DNA of 64,000 nucleotides from Andalucia godoyi (lineage: Eukaryota > Discoba > Jakobea > Jakobida > Andaluciidae). Below the pieces are notes generated by a model that was not told the origin of the DNA, did not search any database, and saw only the letters and a program-made list of their open reading frames with translations. The DNA lies in contig VRVR01000028.1 of the NCBI GenBank assembly GCA_009859145.1, positions 98,438-162,437 of the forward strand, in the 5' to 3' direction. The translations under genes and the position numbers were made by a program. Position 1 is the stretch's first letter, and every line of letters begins with the position of its first letter. Below, in pieces: positions 1 through 9,914 of this stretch.

Positions 1-1
1 A

Positions 2-1522
2 AATAAGGAAACTGCTTTCGTAAGCAAGGTCTCGCAGCTGTCGGAGGCAAATAAGGAGAACGAGAATGAAAGGGCAGAGCACGAAGCAAAAGAAAAGGAG
101 CTGCAACGACAATTGAAGCAGTTGCGAAAGTACAACGGCGATCTCGAGAGAAGGCTCAAGAATGCAGAACACAATAAGCAGGCGGAGTTGGACGCAGTGC
201 AGATGCATATGGAAAATCAAATGAGCCAGTTGCAGGAGCTGATGGCGGCTTCTGAAGAAGAGCTGACTCAAACAAGACTGCAATTGAGAGATTGCGAAGA
301 TAAACTGGAGAATATGCAGGTCGCCGAACTCGAGAGAGCGCCAGTCGCGGTCGCAAATGCTTCAGTGAACACGACGCCGGTTCGCATTGTCGATCGAAGT
401 GTGGCGCAGTGGAAGGATTGCGCAACGCAAACAGTTGTTTTCCAGAACTCACAGCCATCGCCGCAGTCTCCTCCTTTGCAAGCCGTGGCAGGACCGTCCG
501 CTCATGATGTTTCTACGCAAATGCAGTCGACCATTCGGAGGATGGACGCTGAACTGGATCAGCTTCGAGGAATGCTAGATTCTCGTGCAGAGGAAGTGGC
601 TGCTTTGAACAAGGCACTTTCCAGCAAGCAGGAAGAAGCGAGAAGTTTGGAGTTCATGATTTCGCAGCTGGAGGATCGATTGCGTGACGAGGTGAATGAA
701 AAAAGCAAGATTGTCTCGCAGATTGAAAGTGAAAAGCACAAAGTGGACCAGACGAGTTCCGAATCAATGCTGCTGAGGCACGAGAATGCGAAGCTTCAAA
801 AGGAACTTGGTCGGGCTGTCGATGATGTTCAGAGACTGCAACGCGAATGCCAGGTGCAGCATGAGCACTTGCAACGTCTGCTAGCACAGGAGAGTGTTAT
901 GCGCGCGGAGATCAGAGACCTGACTGACGAAAAGATACGGCTCCGACAGGATCTCGACAAGAGCCAGATGGAGTGGAAAGATTTGATCGCACAGCAGAAG
1001 ATGCTGAGCAATTCTGCCTCCGGTCTCAAAGCAGAAAAGGATGCGCTGGAGCGTGCAATCCAGGCGATGAGGGAAGGCATGCTATCTCTGGAGCAAGAGA
1101 ATAGTACGTTGAAAGAGCGGTTCAAGATTGCAGAATCGGACGCACTGCGGTTCTTGCGAGACGTGAAGGACTATGAGATGCAGTGCCAGACGCTTGCGCG
1201 AGCCTGTGAGAGCTTGTCGCGCAAGTTGCAGGATCGTGAATCCGACGTTAGTAAGGTCAAAGAACAGGAACGAAACGCCAAGTTGAATCTGGGCACCGCT
1301 CTGGATCGTACAAATCAAGTACTCCGCGAGCTTGGTGTGTTGCAAGTCGAGTGTGAAGGATGGAAAAAACGCGTTGCAGAAAGCGCCAAGGAAAAGCAAG
1401 ATCTCGAAAACCTTGTGCGACATGAGCAGGGTCGTGCGGAGGAGCTCGAGCGAGTCGTTGAATATTTGCGAGGGCGTGAATACGAACTGTCGCGGCAGGT
1501 CCAAAGTTCGTCGTCGTCATGA
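2..1522 (+). CDS. Coiled-coil protein, 5' end outside window
   Basis: The reading frame is open from the left edge to the TGA at 1520-1522, giving 507 codons with the start missing. The product is almost entirely long heptad-rich helix made of E, K, Q, R and L. It is broken once, around residues 110-175, by a P/S/T/Q/V-rich linker that contains DCATQTVVFQN. It ends in a Ser run. No catalytic motif is visible. The composition fits a structural cytoskeletal, centrosomal or tethering protein, but no family can be named. It converges on the LRR gene downstream, with about 140 bp between the stops. Sure of coding, unsure of function. Confidence 0.85.
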   Translation, partial: NKETAFVSKVSQLSEANKENENERAEHEAKEKELQRQLKQLRKYNGDLERRLKNAEHNKQAELDAVQMHMENQMSQLQELMAASEEELTQTRLQLRDCEDKLENMQVAELERAPVAVANASVNTTPVRIVDRSVAQWKDCATQTVVFQNSQPSPQSPPLQAVAGPSAHDVSTQMQSTIRRMDAELDQLRGMLDSRAEEVAALNKALSSKQEEARSLEFMISQLEDRLRDEVNEKSKIVSQIESEKHKVDQTSSESMLLRHENAKLQKELGRAVDDVQRLQRECQVQHEHLQRLLAQESVMRAEIRDLTDEKIRLRQDLDKSQMEWKDLIAQQKMLSNSASGLKAEKDALERAIQAMREGMLSLEQENSTLKERFKIAESDALRFLRDVKDYEMQCQTLARACESLSRKLQDRESDVSKVKEQERNAKLNLGTALDRTNQVLRELGVLQVECEGWKKRVAESAKEKQDLENLVRHEQGRAEELERVVEYLRGREYELSRQVQSSSSS

Positions 1523-1663
1523 GCGGCTCACACGCAAGAACCCAATCCCCACCATCACCGTCCCTCCTCCAAAACAAAAACAAAAACAAAACGAAAAAAA
1601 AAGACAGTAACAAGAACAATTCGTTCACATGGAAGAAAATTTATTCTGTACAATTTCCCCGAA

Positions 1664-2869
1664 CTACTTCTTCTTCTTGCCACCTTTTCCCTTTCCACCC
1701 TTTCCTTTGGACTTTGATTTGGCACCGAACGCAGCAAATCCAGCATACACCTCTTTGGGAAGCGTTTCTGACACTTGAATCGATCTCCACCCGCTGTTAG
1801 CAACGGTGTGCTTCTTGCAGGATTCCAGAAGTGCTGTAGCTGCTTCGGCAGGAAGCTCGTTGTACGCAAGATCCAAGACCTCGAGCGATTGGTTACGTTC
1901 CACGGCTCGTCCGAGAGCTTCGATGCCTGCAGAATCATGGCCCACAAGCGTGTCCTTCAGCAAGAGCTCGACAATCGTAGTATTTCGTGAGAGTCCATCA
2001 GCAATGCCCACCAGCCCCGTGGAAATTGGGTTTCCCTGCAGATCCAGCACTTTCAGCCGAACGTACACTCCGAGGATGCACTCGCCGATTGCAAGTGCCC
2101 CCTTTGGTCCGATTCCGCAGAACTTGAGAGACAACGTATCGATGTTGCACTCATTGATTCTAAATGATTCTGCCAGCGTGATCGCGCCCTGGTCGCCAAG
2201 TGCGGCGTTGTAGTCCAACTCAAGACGGGTAAGTGTGTCATTGACCTTTGATCCGGAGCCAAGGCAACTGCTCAGGAACAAACATCCGCGAGGAGAAATT
2301 CCACAGTCCAACACGTCAATTCCCTTCAGGTGTGTGTCCATCTTCAAAAACTCAGCCAAAACATGCATGCCATCGTCTCCAAGCTGGCATCTCCAAAAGT
2401 GTAGGCTCCTCAACTCAGTATAGACACCGGGCGTCTGTCCGCTCCCTGCAGCCGCAGCTCCTCCTTCGCCGCCCTTGTCTTTCCCTTCTTTTTCCTTCCC
2501 ATCGCCCTTCCCACCCTTCTTTTTATCGCCTCCACTCCCACCTTTTTCCGGCTCAGGCAGCGAAGTACTCGATGGTCCCGCAATCCCAAGAGCTGTCGAA
2601 AGATGCGCAACGTTTGTGTCATTGCAGCATTCAAGCAATGCAGAGAGCTGTGCCGGAGAAAACACGTCGAAAAACGTAAACCTCCGAACCAGCTCTGCAC
2701 CGTCCTCTTTCTCAAGCGCGGCCTTCACCTGCTTCAGAACTGCATCAATCGCATCCACTTTGCGATTGACGCACGTCTTCTTGTACCATTTCACAAACTC
2801 GTTCAGAATATCCTCGGGTGTTTTCTCCCCATCCGCCCCCGCTTTCTTTGCTGCTTTCTTTGGCGGCAT
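1664..2869 (-). CDS. Leucine-rich repeat protein with basic Lys/Gly tail
   Basis: The product has 401 residues and starts MPPKKAAKKAG. Residues 15-100 form a helical N-terminal domain (ILNEFVKWYKK). A G/K/D/E linker follows near residues 105-140. Ribonuclease-inhibitor-type LRRs then run from about 145 to 355, with units such as LRSLHFWRCQLGDDGM, LKVLDLQGNPI and LEVLDLAYNEL. The C-terminus is a run of Lys and Gly (KSKGKGGKGKGGKKKK). RI-type LRR proteins are usually protein-binding scaffolds and are common in axonemes of flagellates. The lysine tail could bind tubulin or nucleic acid, which is inference. The ATG at 2867-2869 is the first in frame. It is transcribed divergently from the NC2 alpha gene. 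Confidence 0.85.
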   Translation of the reverse strand: MPPKKAAKKAGADGEKTPEDILNEFVKWYKKTCVNRKVDAIDAVLKQVKAALEKEDGAELVRRFTFFDVFSPAQLSALLECCNDTNVAHLSTALGIAGPSSTSLPEPEKGGSGGDKKKGGKGDGKEKEGKDKGGEGGAAAAGSGQTPGVYTELRSLHFWRCQLGDDGMHVLAEFLKMDTHLKGIDVLDCGISPRGCLFLSSCLGSGSKVNDTLTRLELDYNAALGDQGAITLAESFRINECNIDTLSLKFCGIGPKGALAIGECILGVYVRLKVLDLQGNPISTGLVGIADGLSRNTTIVELLLKDTLVGHDSAGIEALGRAVERNQSLEVLDLAYNELPAEAATALLESCKKHTVANSGWRSIQVSETLPKEVYAGFAAFGAKSKSKGKGGKGKGGKKKK

Positions 2870-3217
2870 GTTCTTGATTTAGCTCAGAGATTGTCGATTG
2901 ATCCGCTGTGCTTACTCTTTGGAAAATGAATCTGTATGCCTAGCTATCCAAAATGCCAAACACGAAATAAGAAGCAAAAGACGTGCGTATATAGTAAAAA
3001 GAAAAAACGAGTCCCTTTTTTTGTCAACGGAAAATGGCGCAAGCATCAAGCGGGGCCAGCATCACTTTCAAAGTGTGCATCAAGCGCGCCAAGAAAGATC
3101 CAATTATCATTCATTCAAAGGGATCATTATTTATTATTTTCTTAACGTATCTTTTTTAATTTATTTTTTTTTATTTATTTTTTTATTTTTTTATTATTTA
3201 TTTATCTTTTTTGCGAA
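2870..3217. promoter_or_regulatory. Shared promoter region between divergent genes
   Basis: A 348-bp gap lies between the divergent LRR and NC2 alpha starts. The part next to NC2 alpha (about 3140-3212) is almost pure T with A interruptions. A similar T-rich leader precedes EMC2 (3578-3680). I see no coding signal. T-rich leaders recur before many starts in this window, so they look like a general promoter or leader property. Confidence 0.45.
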
Positions 3218-3577
3218 ATGTCAGAGACTCAGCCTGCGCTGTCGCGTCGCATGGGAAGCGGGCGGTTTCCAGCGGCACGCATCAAGAAAATCATGCAAGA
3301 AGACGACGACGTGGGGAAAATCAGTGCTGAAGTTCCGGCAATGGTGTCCCGGGCAGCGGAGTTGATGCTTCATCAAATCGCGATCAAGTGCGCCGAATAT
3401 CTGCAAGACCGCGCCGTCAGCACCATCACTCCAGCGCACGTAAAGGCCGTCCTGGAAGGCGACTCAAAATTTGAGTTCTTTGCCGAGCGGCTGGTCGACA
3501 TCGAAGAGGACAAGCAATCGGAAGCTCCTAAGCGAAAACGATCCAGAACTACGGCCGCCGTCCTCGGTCATGAATAA
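3218..3577 (+). CDS. DRAP1: NC2 alpha / DRAP1 histone-fold transcription regulator
   Basis: The 119-residue product is a histone fold of the NF-YC/H2A type. It has RFPAARIKKIMQEDDDVGK at residues 15-33, then SAEVPAMVSRAAELML, then TITPAHVKAVLEGDSKF, and a short basic tail (KRKRSR). This order and spacing match the alpha subunit of Negative Cofactor 2, which pairs with NC2 beta (DR1) and clamps TBP on DNA. The partner subunit is also in this window (52535-53110). POLE4/Dpb3-type or CHRAC histone folds are the main alternatives, but the RFPxARIKKIMQ start followed by the basic tail favours NC2 alpha. The ATG directly follows the T-rich leader. Confidence 0.85.
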   Translation: MSETQPALSRRMGSGRFPAARIKKIMQEDDDVGKISAEVPAMVSRAAELMLHQIAIKCAEYLQDRAVSTITPAHVKAVLEGDSKFEFFAERLVDIEEDKQSEAPKRKRSRTTAAVLGHE

Positions 3578-3729
3578 TTTTTTTAAAAAACACCTTTCCT
3601 TTTGTTTCCTTTGCTTCTGGTTTCCGTATTTCTGTCTTTCTTTCTATTTTTTTATTACTATTATTATTTTTTTTTCCTGTTTTGCTGAAAGCCTGAGGAG
3701 GAGGAGGAGCCTGGGATCTACTTGCGAGT

Positions 3730-4548
3730 ATGGAGACGGTTCACAGACTAACTTCTGCGGACACGATTCGCGAGTTGGAGCCGATGTTTCGAAAACCGCG
3801 AGCTTCGTTTCCGCTTTCGCTGTTTTTTGGAGTTTCGGATCAAGTGTACTACTCGAAGCTTGAGGAGTATGTGATTGCGTTGATGGCTGCAAAGCGGGTA
3901 GACGAAGCAGAGAGAGTTCTGGAGAAGCATCTGTATCCACAGTTCCCGCCTGCATCGTACAGTCGATCGAATATACTGAAAGGCAGGGTTTTCGAGGCAA
4001 AAGGAGAGTATTCTGAGGCATTGAAGCTGTACGAAGGGATTCTGAAGGAGGATCCATTTCATCTTGGGGCTCGCAAACGAGTGTTGGCTGTGTACGCAGA
4101 ACAGGCCAGCTTGGATGCGCCGGGCAGTGGTCAGAAAGAGCTGCTGGTGAAGGCGCTTAGCATGGGAAATAGCATTTTGGACCTGACTCCTGATCGTGAC
4201 GTGATGCTGGTGATGTACGAACTGTATATTAGAGTGGGTGATTTCGAACGATCGCTGTTCTGCGTGGAAGAAGCGCTGCTGCTGGAGCCCATGCATCCTA
4301 TGCTGAATTGCTTGGCAGCGGAATGCTGTGTGTGCATCGGCTCCGTCGATGCTCTGCGAACGGCGCGAAAATATGCTGCGAGGGCATGTGAACTGACAGA
4401 CGGGGAGGATACCAGGTGTTTGGCCGTGCTTTCTGCGATTGTGGACAAGTTGATGGACCAAAAGTGTAAGGACGAAGTGAATGAGCAGCTCAAGACATGG
4501 GTTACACACGCTCTGTCTGCGAGATCGCCGAGCAGCACTTTGCAGTAA
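3730..4548 (+). CDS. EMC2: ER membrane protein complex subunit 2 (EMC2)
   Basis: The 272-residue product is built of TPR-like helical repeats. A central segment (LKGRVFEAKGEYSEALKLYE, then ILKEDPFHLGARKRVLAV) is the characteristic EMC2 signature. EMC2 is the soluble cytosolic TPR subunit of the ER membrane complex, which inserts tail-anchored and multipass proteins. Length is near that of animal EMC2 (about 297). The start at 3730 follows a T-rich leader. No signal peptide or membrane segment is present, as expected. The gene converges on the large armadillo-like gene. Confidence 0.88.
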   Translation: METVHRLTSADTIRELEPMFRKPRASFPLSLFFGVSDQVYYSKLEEYVIALMAAKRVDEAERVLEKHLYPQFPPASYSRSNILKGRVFEAKGEYSEALKLYEGILKEDPFHLGARKRVLAVYAEQASLDAPGSGQKELLVKALSMGNSILDLTPDRDVMLVMYELYIRVGDFERSLFCVEEALLLEPMHPMLNCLAAECCVCIGSVDALRTARKYAARACELTDGEDTRCLAVLSAIVDKLMDQKCKDEVNEQLKTWVTHALSARSPSSTLQ

Positions 4549-4595
4549 ATTTTTTAATTCCGACATCAACTTCTTTTGGCTAAATGTTCAATGCT

Positions 4596-4635
4596 GATCT
4601 GATCGGATCGGATCGGATCGGATCGGACCGGATCT
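4596..4635. repeat. GATCG pentanucleotide tandem repeat
   Basis: Eight 5-bp units, five of them exact GATCG and three with single substitutions, lie in the 3' space between EMC2 and the convergent large gene. It is a microsatellite with no further function visible. Confidence 0.9.
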
Positions 4636-4759
4636 GCACGGCTTGCCCAATCGAAGTCGCGTGGGTCGAGAAATTCGTGTGAAACGGCCAAGTCTCGACG
4701 ACGCTGCGTGCATCCAGTGACCGTCGCTTTTTGAAGCAAGAGACCAGAAGGCTCGCAAT

Positions 4760-7700
4760 CTACTGCACCCAACATCTTTCATTGTCCAAGATTTCTTCCT
4801 TGAGCTCCAGCGGCAGGGAAGAAGGATCCACGGGCTGCAAACACGTCTTGGTTTTCTCGAAGCCGTTCACAGACGAAAGCATCTTCTCCAATGCCTTCTT
4901 TCTCTTCTTTTCCTTGTATTCCTGCTGAAACCAGCGAAACAAAAAGCGAAAAGACCCTCTAGAACTGCTCAGCAGAAATGCCGTCGATTCCGCAGAAAAA
5001 TGGATCACAGAAGGATCGTTGACAGCAGAAAGACCTGCAAGAACATCCAGTGTTTCGGGTGAAAGGAAGAAGATGTGAAGAACACTGGATTTTGTAAAGT
5101 TTCGAAACGCCATGGCAACCAAGCGTAGGATCGCCGTGTACTGTGTTCCGGAAATCGACTTTGGGTCCTGAATAGAGGAGAGCCGTAGGATGCACGTTCT
5201 GTACAGAATCCTGAGAGTCTTGACGATCGTGATGGATCGGAAGCACAACGGGCCCAGAATCTCGTCTGCCTCGATTCGCAAGGAGACGTTTGCCAGCGTG
5301 CCAGCACAATACAGCAGAACGCTGTGGTCCGCCTCTCGATCTGTGGAACAGTTCAGGATCACATCGAAAAATGTGATCGTAGAACACCACCTACGAAGCG
5401 CCGGGGCGTCCGCTGTTCCCACAAGGTTCGAAATTGCGCGAAGACACTGCTGGCGCATAAGTCTTAATTGTGAGGGCTTCATGCTGCTCTTTGACACATC
5501 TGGAATATGAAGAAAGAACTTTTCCTTTTCAGCCAGCTTCCTTTGCTGCTCCCTGTGATGTTCCGTTTCAAGCTCCTTGACCTTGTCTTCCTGGAGATTC
5601 CCAGTCAAAATTCCACTTTCTGGCTTCATCTTTTTTTTCTCGTTGGTGTCTGCGTACCGCAAAAGCAGCGGGAGTGAATTCAGGCGCTCAAGCACCTTCT
5701 CTGTTTCAGGAGTCATCGCAAGGTTGGCGATGATAGCGGCAGCTTCGACGTGTGGATACTTCCTCATGCCAATCTCAATAATTCTCGAAATCGAATCCTG
5801 CTGGAGAAAGAACAGAGGACACTTTGTTGACGCGGAAACATTCGACAAGAATCGCAGCCCATATTTGATGCAAGACGGTGGAACAACTTCCAAGAACAAC
5901 GTAAAGATGCCGATAAGCTGAGACATGAATGGATCTGCGGACGAAAGCCCAGCAGCTGACGAAGCTGCCGTATCGAGGAGATCTTTCTGAATTGCGATGT
6001 CCTCAAAACTCGAGATGCAAAACAAGTTGGCAAGTAATGTGGAAGCGGTGGTCAGAACGCGGGCACAGCAGTACGCAGCGACGCCTTGTTTGGACGGGGT
6101 TGTGAAATCCTGGATCCGGGAGATGTCTCCCGAAGGACTGGCCTGAAGAAGCCGTACGGAAAATACGGTATCCCCAGAACTTAAAAGACTCTGTTTGGCG
6201 TAGCCGACGGTTGCCTCTAGCAGAGTCTTCAACGGCACCAGCAATCGCACCAGAGAAGACGCATCGGGAATCCAGTTTCTCCAAACAGTCAGAGGAAGAG
6301 GAGCAGAGGCCTTTAGTGTCAACGGCAGTCTTGGAATCGAGATAAGAAGGTAGCAAGAAACCAAGGAGAACAGACGAGAAAGCTCATCGACGGTGCCGAG
6401 AAGAACGAAAACCGTCTTTCCTCCAAGGCCTCCGAATTTCACCCATACGTCAAAAAGAAACGACAGAACAGCAAACTGATGCATGGAAAGCAACCCTTGC
6501 TGGACAGAAAACTCTCCAGAGAGAGAAGTGGCAAGTGTTCTTTGGGACGGGGGAATGGCAGAGAATTTCACAAGAGAGTCAATCAGATTCGAACAGGACC
6601 GGATACAGTTCCTCATGGTGTGAAACCCAACCCAGTCATCTGGACCAGCCATGTTGAATACACTGAGAGGCGAGTCCATGTCCTTGTCTTCGACGAGAGA
6701 CTCTAGGATCTCCTCCCCCCACAAGCTGCTCAACTGATTCTGTCTGTCAGGAATCAGCAAGGAGAAGATGTTTTCTTTGATGAAGTACAGAGCACACTGG
6801 TCAAATCTTGAGCACCTCGCAATAAGCGAAGAGACAGCAAACATTCCGAGTCGGCAAAACTCCAGTTCCTCTCGACCAGCATGCTTCGAAGAGAATCGCT
6901 TGTGGTGACAGAATCCGATGAAGTTGAGAATACGAGTCCATGCGTCAGCCTCCAGAATCCGCAAGCTGTGATGAAGAGAGCGAGAAATGTTGGAGAGTGT
7001 CATAACTGCACAGACGCTTACAAAGAGCGGTTCTTCTCCGACGATTCCAACAAGAACATGCACGAGCCCGACCTCTTCCACGCATTCGACAACAGTCCTC
7101 ACCACTGAAGAATTCTCGGCAGACTTTTCTACGACGTTGCTGCTACTGTCCGTCTCTTCCTGCGCGACAAAGGCAAGATGCGTGAGCCTCTGCAGAATGT
7201 GCAAGACCACAAATTTCGTCATCGACGAGCAGTTTTCCAAACGACGGACGAGTTTCCTGAGAAAACCTGGTCTGCTGACAAAGCCTTCCACTTCCCTCAG
7301 GATCTCAGTGTCTTTGAGGGAGTAAGCCTTGAAATAAGAAAAGTAAACTAAAAATAAGCAACACTCATGGCTGTCAACCTGATCAACGTACCAACTGATC
7401 ACAAGAGTACTTGGGAACCAGGATCCGCGATACATTGCCGACAAAAGGAAAACGTGATACTGCCATACCAATGCGAATCGCTGTTCCCCAACAGCAGATT
7501 CTGTTTGCGAGGCACAGTATTCTGAAATCATTGTTCTTCCAAGTTCCTCGGCGTCCTTCCACGGAATTCCAATACCACAAGACGCAAGGTAGGACAGTGC
7601 ACGGCAGTGCTGAATGTTTTCTGCAGTACGGGATGCCGTTGAAGAAATTAGTCGTCGCTGGAAGACTGCAAACACGTTCTTCGCTTGCTTCTGCACAAAA

Positions 7701-9364
7701 AACAGTGTGTCCTTGTTTGTGGAGTCCGCATCCATGGCCTCTGCATAGTACGCACATATGTTCGCTATCAGTGTGCACAGTGAGACGGACGTGCTCTCCG
7801 GAAGGGGCTGCTTCTCCGTGACGTCCAGAAGAATGGCGACGTCAAAACTGTCCAATACTGTGCAAGCAAGCTCTCGAACAGATGCCAGGTTCGCTAACGC
7901 AGCAGACAATACGTCTCTCAACAGTGCTTGGCTTTCGGTGAGCGAGCTTGAGCGAACCACCAAGTCTTCAAACAGTTTCAGAAGCCAGTACAATTCCATG
8001 TCTTCCCTTAACGCAATCCCGTCTGCAGCGCTCCAGTCGTTTTCATTAGAAAACGCACTGACAATGCATGCGAGTGCCTGAATGCGGACGTGAATGCGCG
8101 AATCGTCTTCCCATCCTGCGACCAGTCTGGCGAGAATTTTCACACCTCCGGCATGAATCAGAAGGCCGGCATCTCCTGCATCGACGAGCAAACTGCTGAG
8201 GAAATTCAGGAGTCGCTCAACCCAGAAGCTGGCGTTTCTTTGAAGTGCTGGCTCGTGCGATTCACAGACGTTTCTTATCCACTCCAGGATCCGGTCTACC
8301 AGATTCCAGCTTCTTTTCCAAAGCACACGAAGCGATTTGTTTTCACACATCCTGACTATCAACGACAGAACAGCCCAGAATCTTCCAGACTCAGGGTCCA
8401 GGCTGTCGAGCAGATCTGATAAGTACGAAACGTCCAACTGCTGTGCGACGTTATCAGGAATGGACGAGTAATTCAGACGACGAAGAACAGCCAGGCAGGC
8501 AGGCTTCCAGCATCGCCGAATAGCAACCGAAGCAAATATTAAGATGGCTGCATCACCGCAAACCTCAATGACCGGAAGATATGTCTCCAAGACCTCTGCC
8601 GCAGTAGTAGACGTCATAACGCGTGCGACTGATTTGAGAATACTTTCTGTAAGGGCTGGGATCATGATTGCCAAGGAACGGAGGCACTGACTGACTGCCA
8701 GGCATGCATGAAGCGAGAGCGAGGAACTGACACCGACGAAACGAAACAGCGTCTCTGTCAGCGTCATCAGTGTCTTCTCCGGTATCACTGGAGCAGTGCG
8801 CGACGAGCACAAGAAGGCAAGCCAGGAGGACAGGCAAGCGAGACACACCGCAGTAACCTGCGTATCGCTGACAGTCTTCGTAATAACCAGCAGTAAATCT
8901 GTGTCGGCGTGGACATTGTAGAAGTGCAGCGTGTCGCGCACCGGCGCAGTCGAAAAGCTTTCTGTGACTGTCGATGCGTGCTTGCTTCGACTCGCCATCG
9001 CAATGTGCTTGAAGAAGAGATCAAACGACACCTCTTCGTACAGTACAGACAGTCCCAGCAGGCAGTGGACAGCCATCTGTTTGGCCTCTGCAGAAGAAAC
9101 GGTGAGGGTGAACTTTCGAGTCAGGATTTCTCGAATGCGAATGTACATTTCGGCAATTTTCGGGTAAGCTTCTTCCATCATGGCGAACTCGTGAATCCGG
9201 AGGCAGGAGAGTGCCTGGAACGCCGCGATAGTTTTGCTGGTATTCTGCGACATCAGCATGACACATATTTCCTCGAGGTTGAGAAGCGTAACAGATCGGA
9301 ACAGCTCTGTTGTGCTCTGTCCTCCTTTGCTCCGCGTCGTCCGCTGCGATTTCGATGCCAACAT
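4760..9364 (-). CDS. Very large armadillo-like helical protein, unknown function
   Basis: A single uninterrupted reading frame encodes 1534 residues starting MLASKSQRTTRSKGG. The sequence is alpha-helical throughout, with repeated 40-45 residue units typical of ARM/HEAT solenoids, for example CLACLSSWLAFLCSS, VLHILQRLTHLAFV and CAVMTLSNISRSLHHS. There is a charged K/E segment near residues 1245-1285. No enzyme motif, signal peptide or membrane helix is visible. Large ARM-type proteins often serve as ciliary, centriolar or transport scaffolds, so this is a candidate for that class, but I cannot name a family. The absence of introns over 4.6 kb shows how intron-poor the genome is. Confidence 0.85.
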   Translation of the reverse strand: MLASKSQRTTRSKGGQSTTELFRSVTLLNLEEICVMLMSQNTSKTIAAFQALSCLRIHEFAMMEEAYPKIAEMYIRIREILTRKFTLTVSSAEAKQMAVHCLLGLSVLYEEVSFDLFFKHIAMASRSKHASTVTESFSTAPVRDTLHFYNVHADTDLLLVITKTVSDTQVTAVCLACLSSWLAFLCSSRTAPVIPEKTLMTLTETLFRFVGVSSSLSLHACLAVSQCLRSLAIMIPALTESILKSVARVMTSTTAAEVLETYLPVIEVCGDAAILIFASVAIRRCWKPACLAVLRRLNYSSIPDNVAQQLDVSYLSDLLDSLDPESGRFWAVLSLIVRMCENKSLRVLWKRSWNLVDRILEWIRNVCESHEPALQRNASFWVERLLNFLSSLLVDAGDAGLLIHAGGVKILARLVAGWEDDSRIHVRIQALACIVSAFSNENDWSAADGIALREDMELYWLLKLFEDLVVRSSSLTESQALLRDVLSAALANLASVRELACTVLDSFDVAILLDVTEKQPLPESTSVSLCTLIANICAYYAEAMDADSTNKDTLFFVQKQAKNVFAVFQRRLISSTASRTAENIQHCRALSYLASCGIGIPWKDAEELGRTMISEYCASQTESAVGEQRFALVWQYHVFLLSAMYRGSWFPSTLVISWYVDQVDSHECCLFLVYFSYFKAYSLKDTEILREVEGFVSRPGFLRKLVRRLENCSSMTKFVVLHILQRLTHLAFVAQEETDSSSNVVEKSAENSSVVRTVVECVEEVGLVHVLVGIVGEEPLFVSVCAVMTLSNISRSLHHSLRILEADAWTRILNFIGFCHHKRFSSKHAGREELEFCRLGMFAVSSLIARCSRFDQCALYFIKENIFSLLIPDRQNQLSSLWGEEILESLVEDKDMDSPLSVFNMAGPDDWVGFHTMRNCIRSCSNLIDSLVKFSAIPPSQRTLATSLSGEFSVQQGLLSMHQFAVLSFLFDVWVKFGGLGGKTVFVLLGTVDELSRLFSLVSCYLLISIPRLPLTLKASAPLPLTVWRNWIPDASSLVRLLVPLKTLLEATVGYAKQSLLSSGDTVFSVRLLQASPSGDISRIQDFTTPSKQGVAAYCCARVLTTASTLLANLFCISSFEDIAIQKDLLDTAASSAAGLSSADPFMSQLIGIFTLFLEVVPPSCIKYGLRFLSNVSASTKCPLFFLQQDSISRIIEIGMRKYPHVEAAAIIANLAMTPETEKVLERLNSLPLLLRYADTNEKKKMKPESGILTGNLQEDKVKELETEHHREQQRKLAEKEKFFLHIPDVSKSSMKPSQLRLMRQQCLRAISNLVGTADAPALRRWCSTITFFDVILNCSTDREADHSVLLYCAGTLANVSLRIEADEILGPLCFRSITIVKTLRILYRTCILRLSSIQDPKSISGTQYTAILRLVAMAFRNFTKSSVLHIFFLSPETLDVLAGLSAVNDPSVIHFSAESTAFLLSSSRGSFRFLFRWFQQEYKEKKRKKALEKMLSSVNGFEKTKTCLQPVDPSSLPLELKEEILDNERCWVQ

Positions 9365-9914
9365 TCTTATTTCCAGGATGCTTCATGACACTGCACCATT
9401 TACTCGTTTACTAGGATAACGATGCGGAAGAAAGATAGTGCGATGCGAATGTTGTCGGGTGCGGACGCGTTACTGCTGCGGATCGCCGTGCCACAGTGAC
9501 GCTTCGCAAGTAGTTTCTGCTTTGACGAAAGCCTGAGGGGGCGGGGGTTTGTGGGAAACTCTCGGATATTCCGTGAAAATGTCAAATTCGTTTTTTCCAC
9601 TGTACATCGTCGACAACCGAGTCCATTATTAACGGTGCCACATCCTTGCTGTGGAAGAAACTGTTGTACGAAAGCCGTCCCGCCAACCAGAAAAGCTGCT
9701 ACACACCGGGCGAGCATAGCGATAACAACATCGTTTCTACGCCCCGAGCGCCGAAGAGAGAGGCCTTTTTGAAAAAACCACAAAACAACCACACAAAACT
9801 TTCATATTCAAAAAGTCACCCTTTCTTACGCCTCTAACCTTACCTTACTTTTTGTGTTTGTGTGTGGTGTTTTCGCACTCTTACTTTTTTGTTTTCTGTT
9901 CTGACTGACTAACA
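9365..9914. other. Intergenic region between divergent genes
   Basis: This 550-bp gap separates the divergent large armadillo-like gene and the His-rich gene. A minus-strand frame with an ATG at 9717 (105 codons, stop 9400) crosses it, but the sequence shows no recognisable domain. A C/T-rich stretch from about 9830 to 9905 precedes the His-rich gene and probably is its leader. I see no other structure. Confidence 0.4.

Noticed and set aside
9400-9717. Minus-strand frame of 105 codons from an ATG at 9717
   Set aside because: It lies in the promoter gap between divergent genes, has no recognisable domain and mixed composition; not enough to call a gene.
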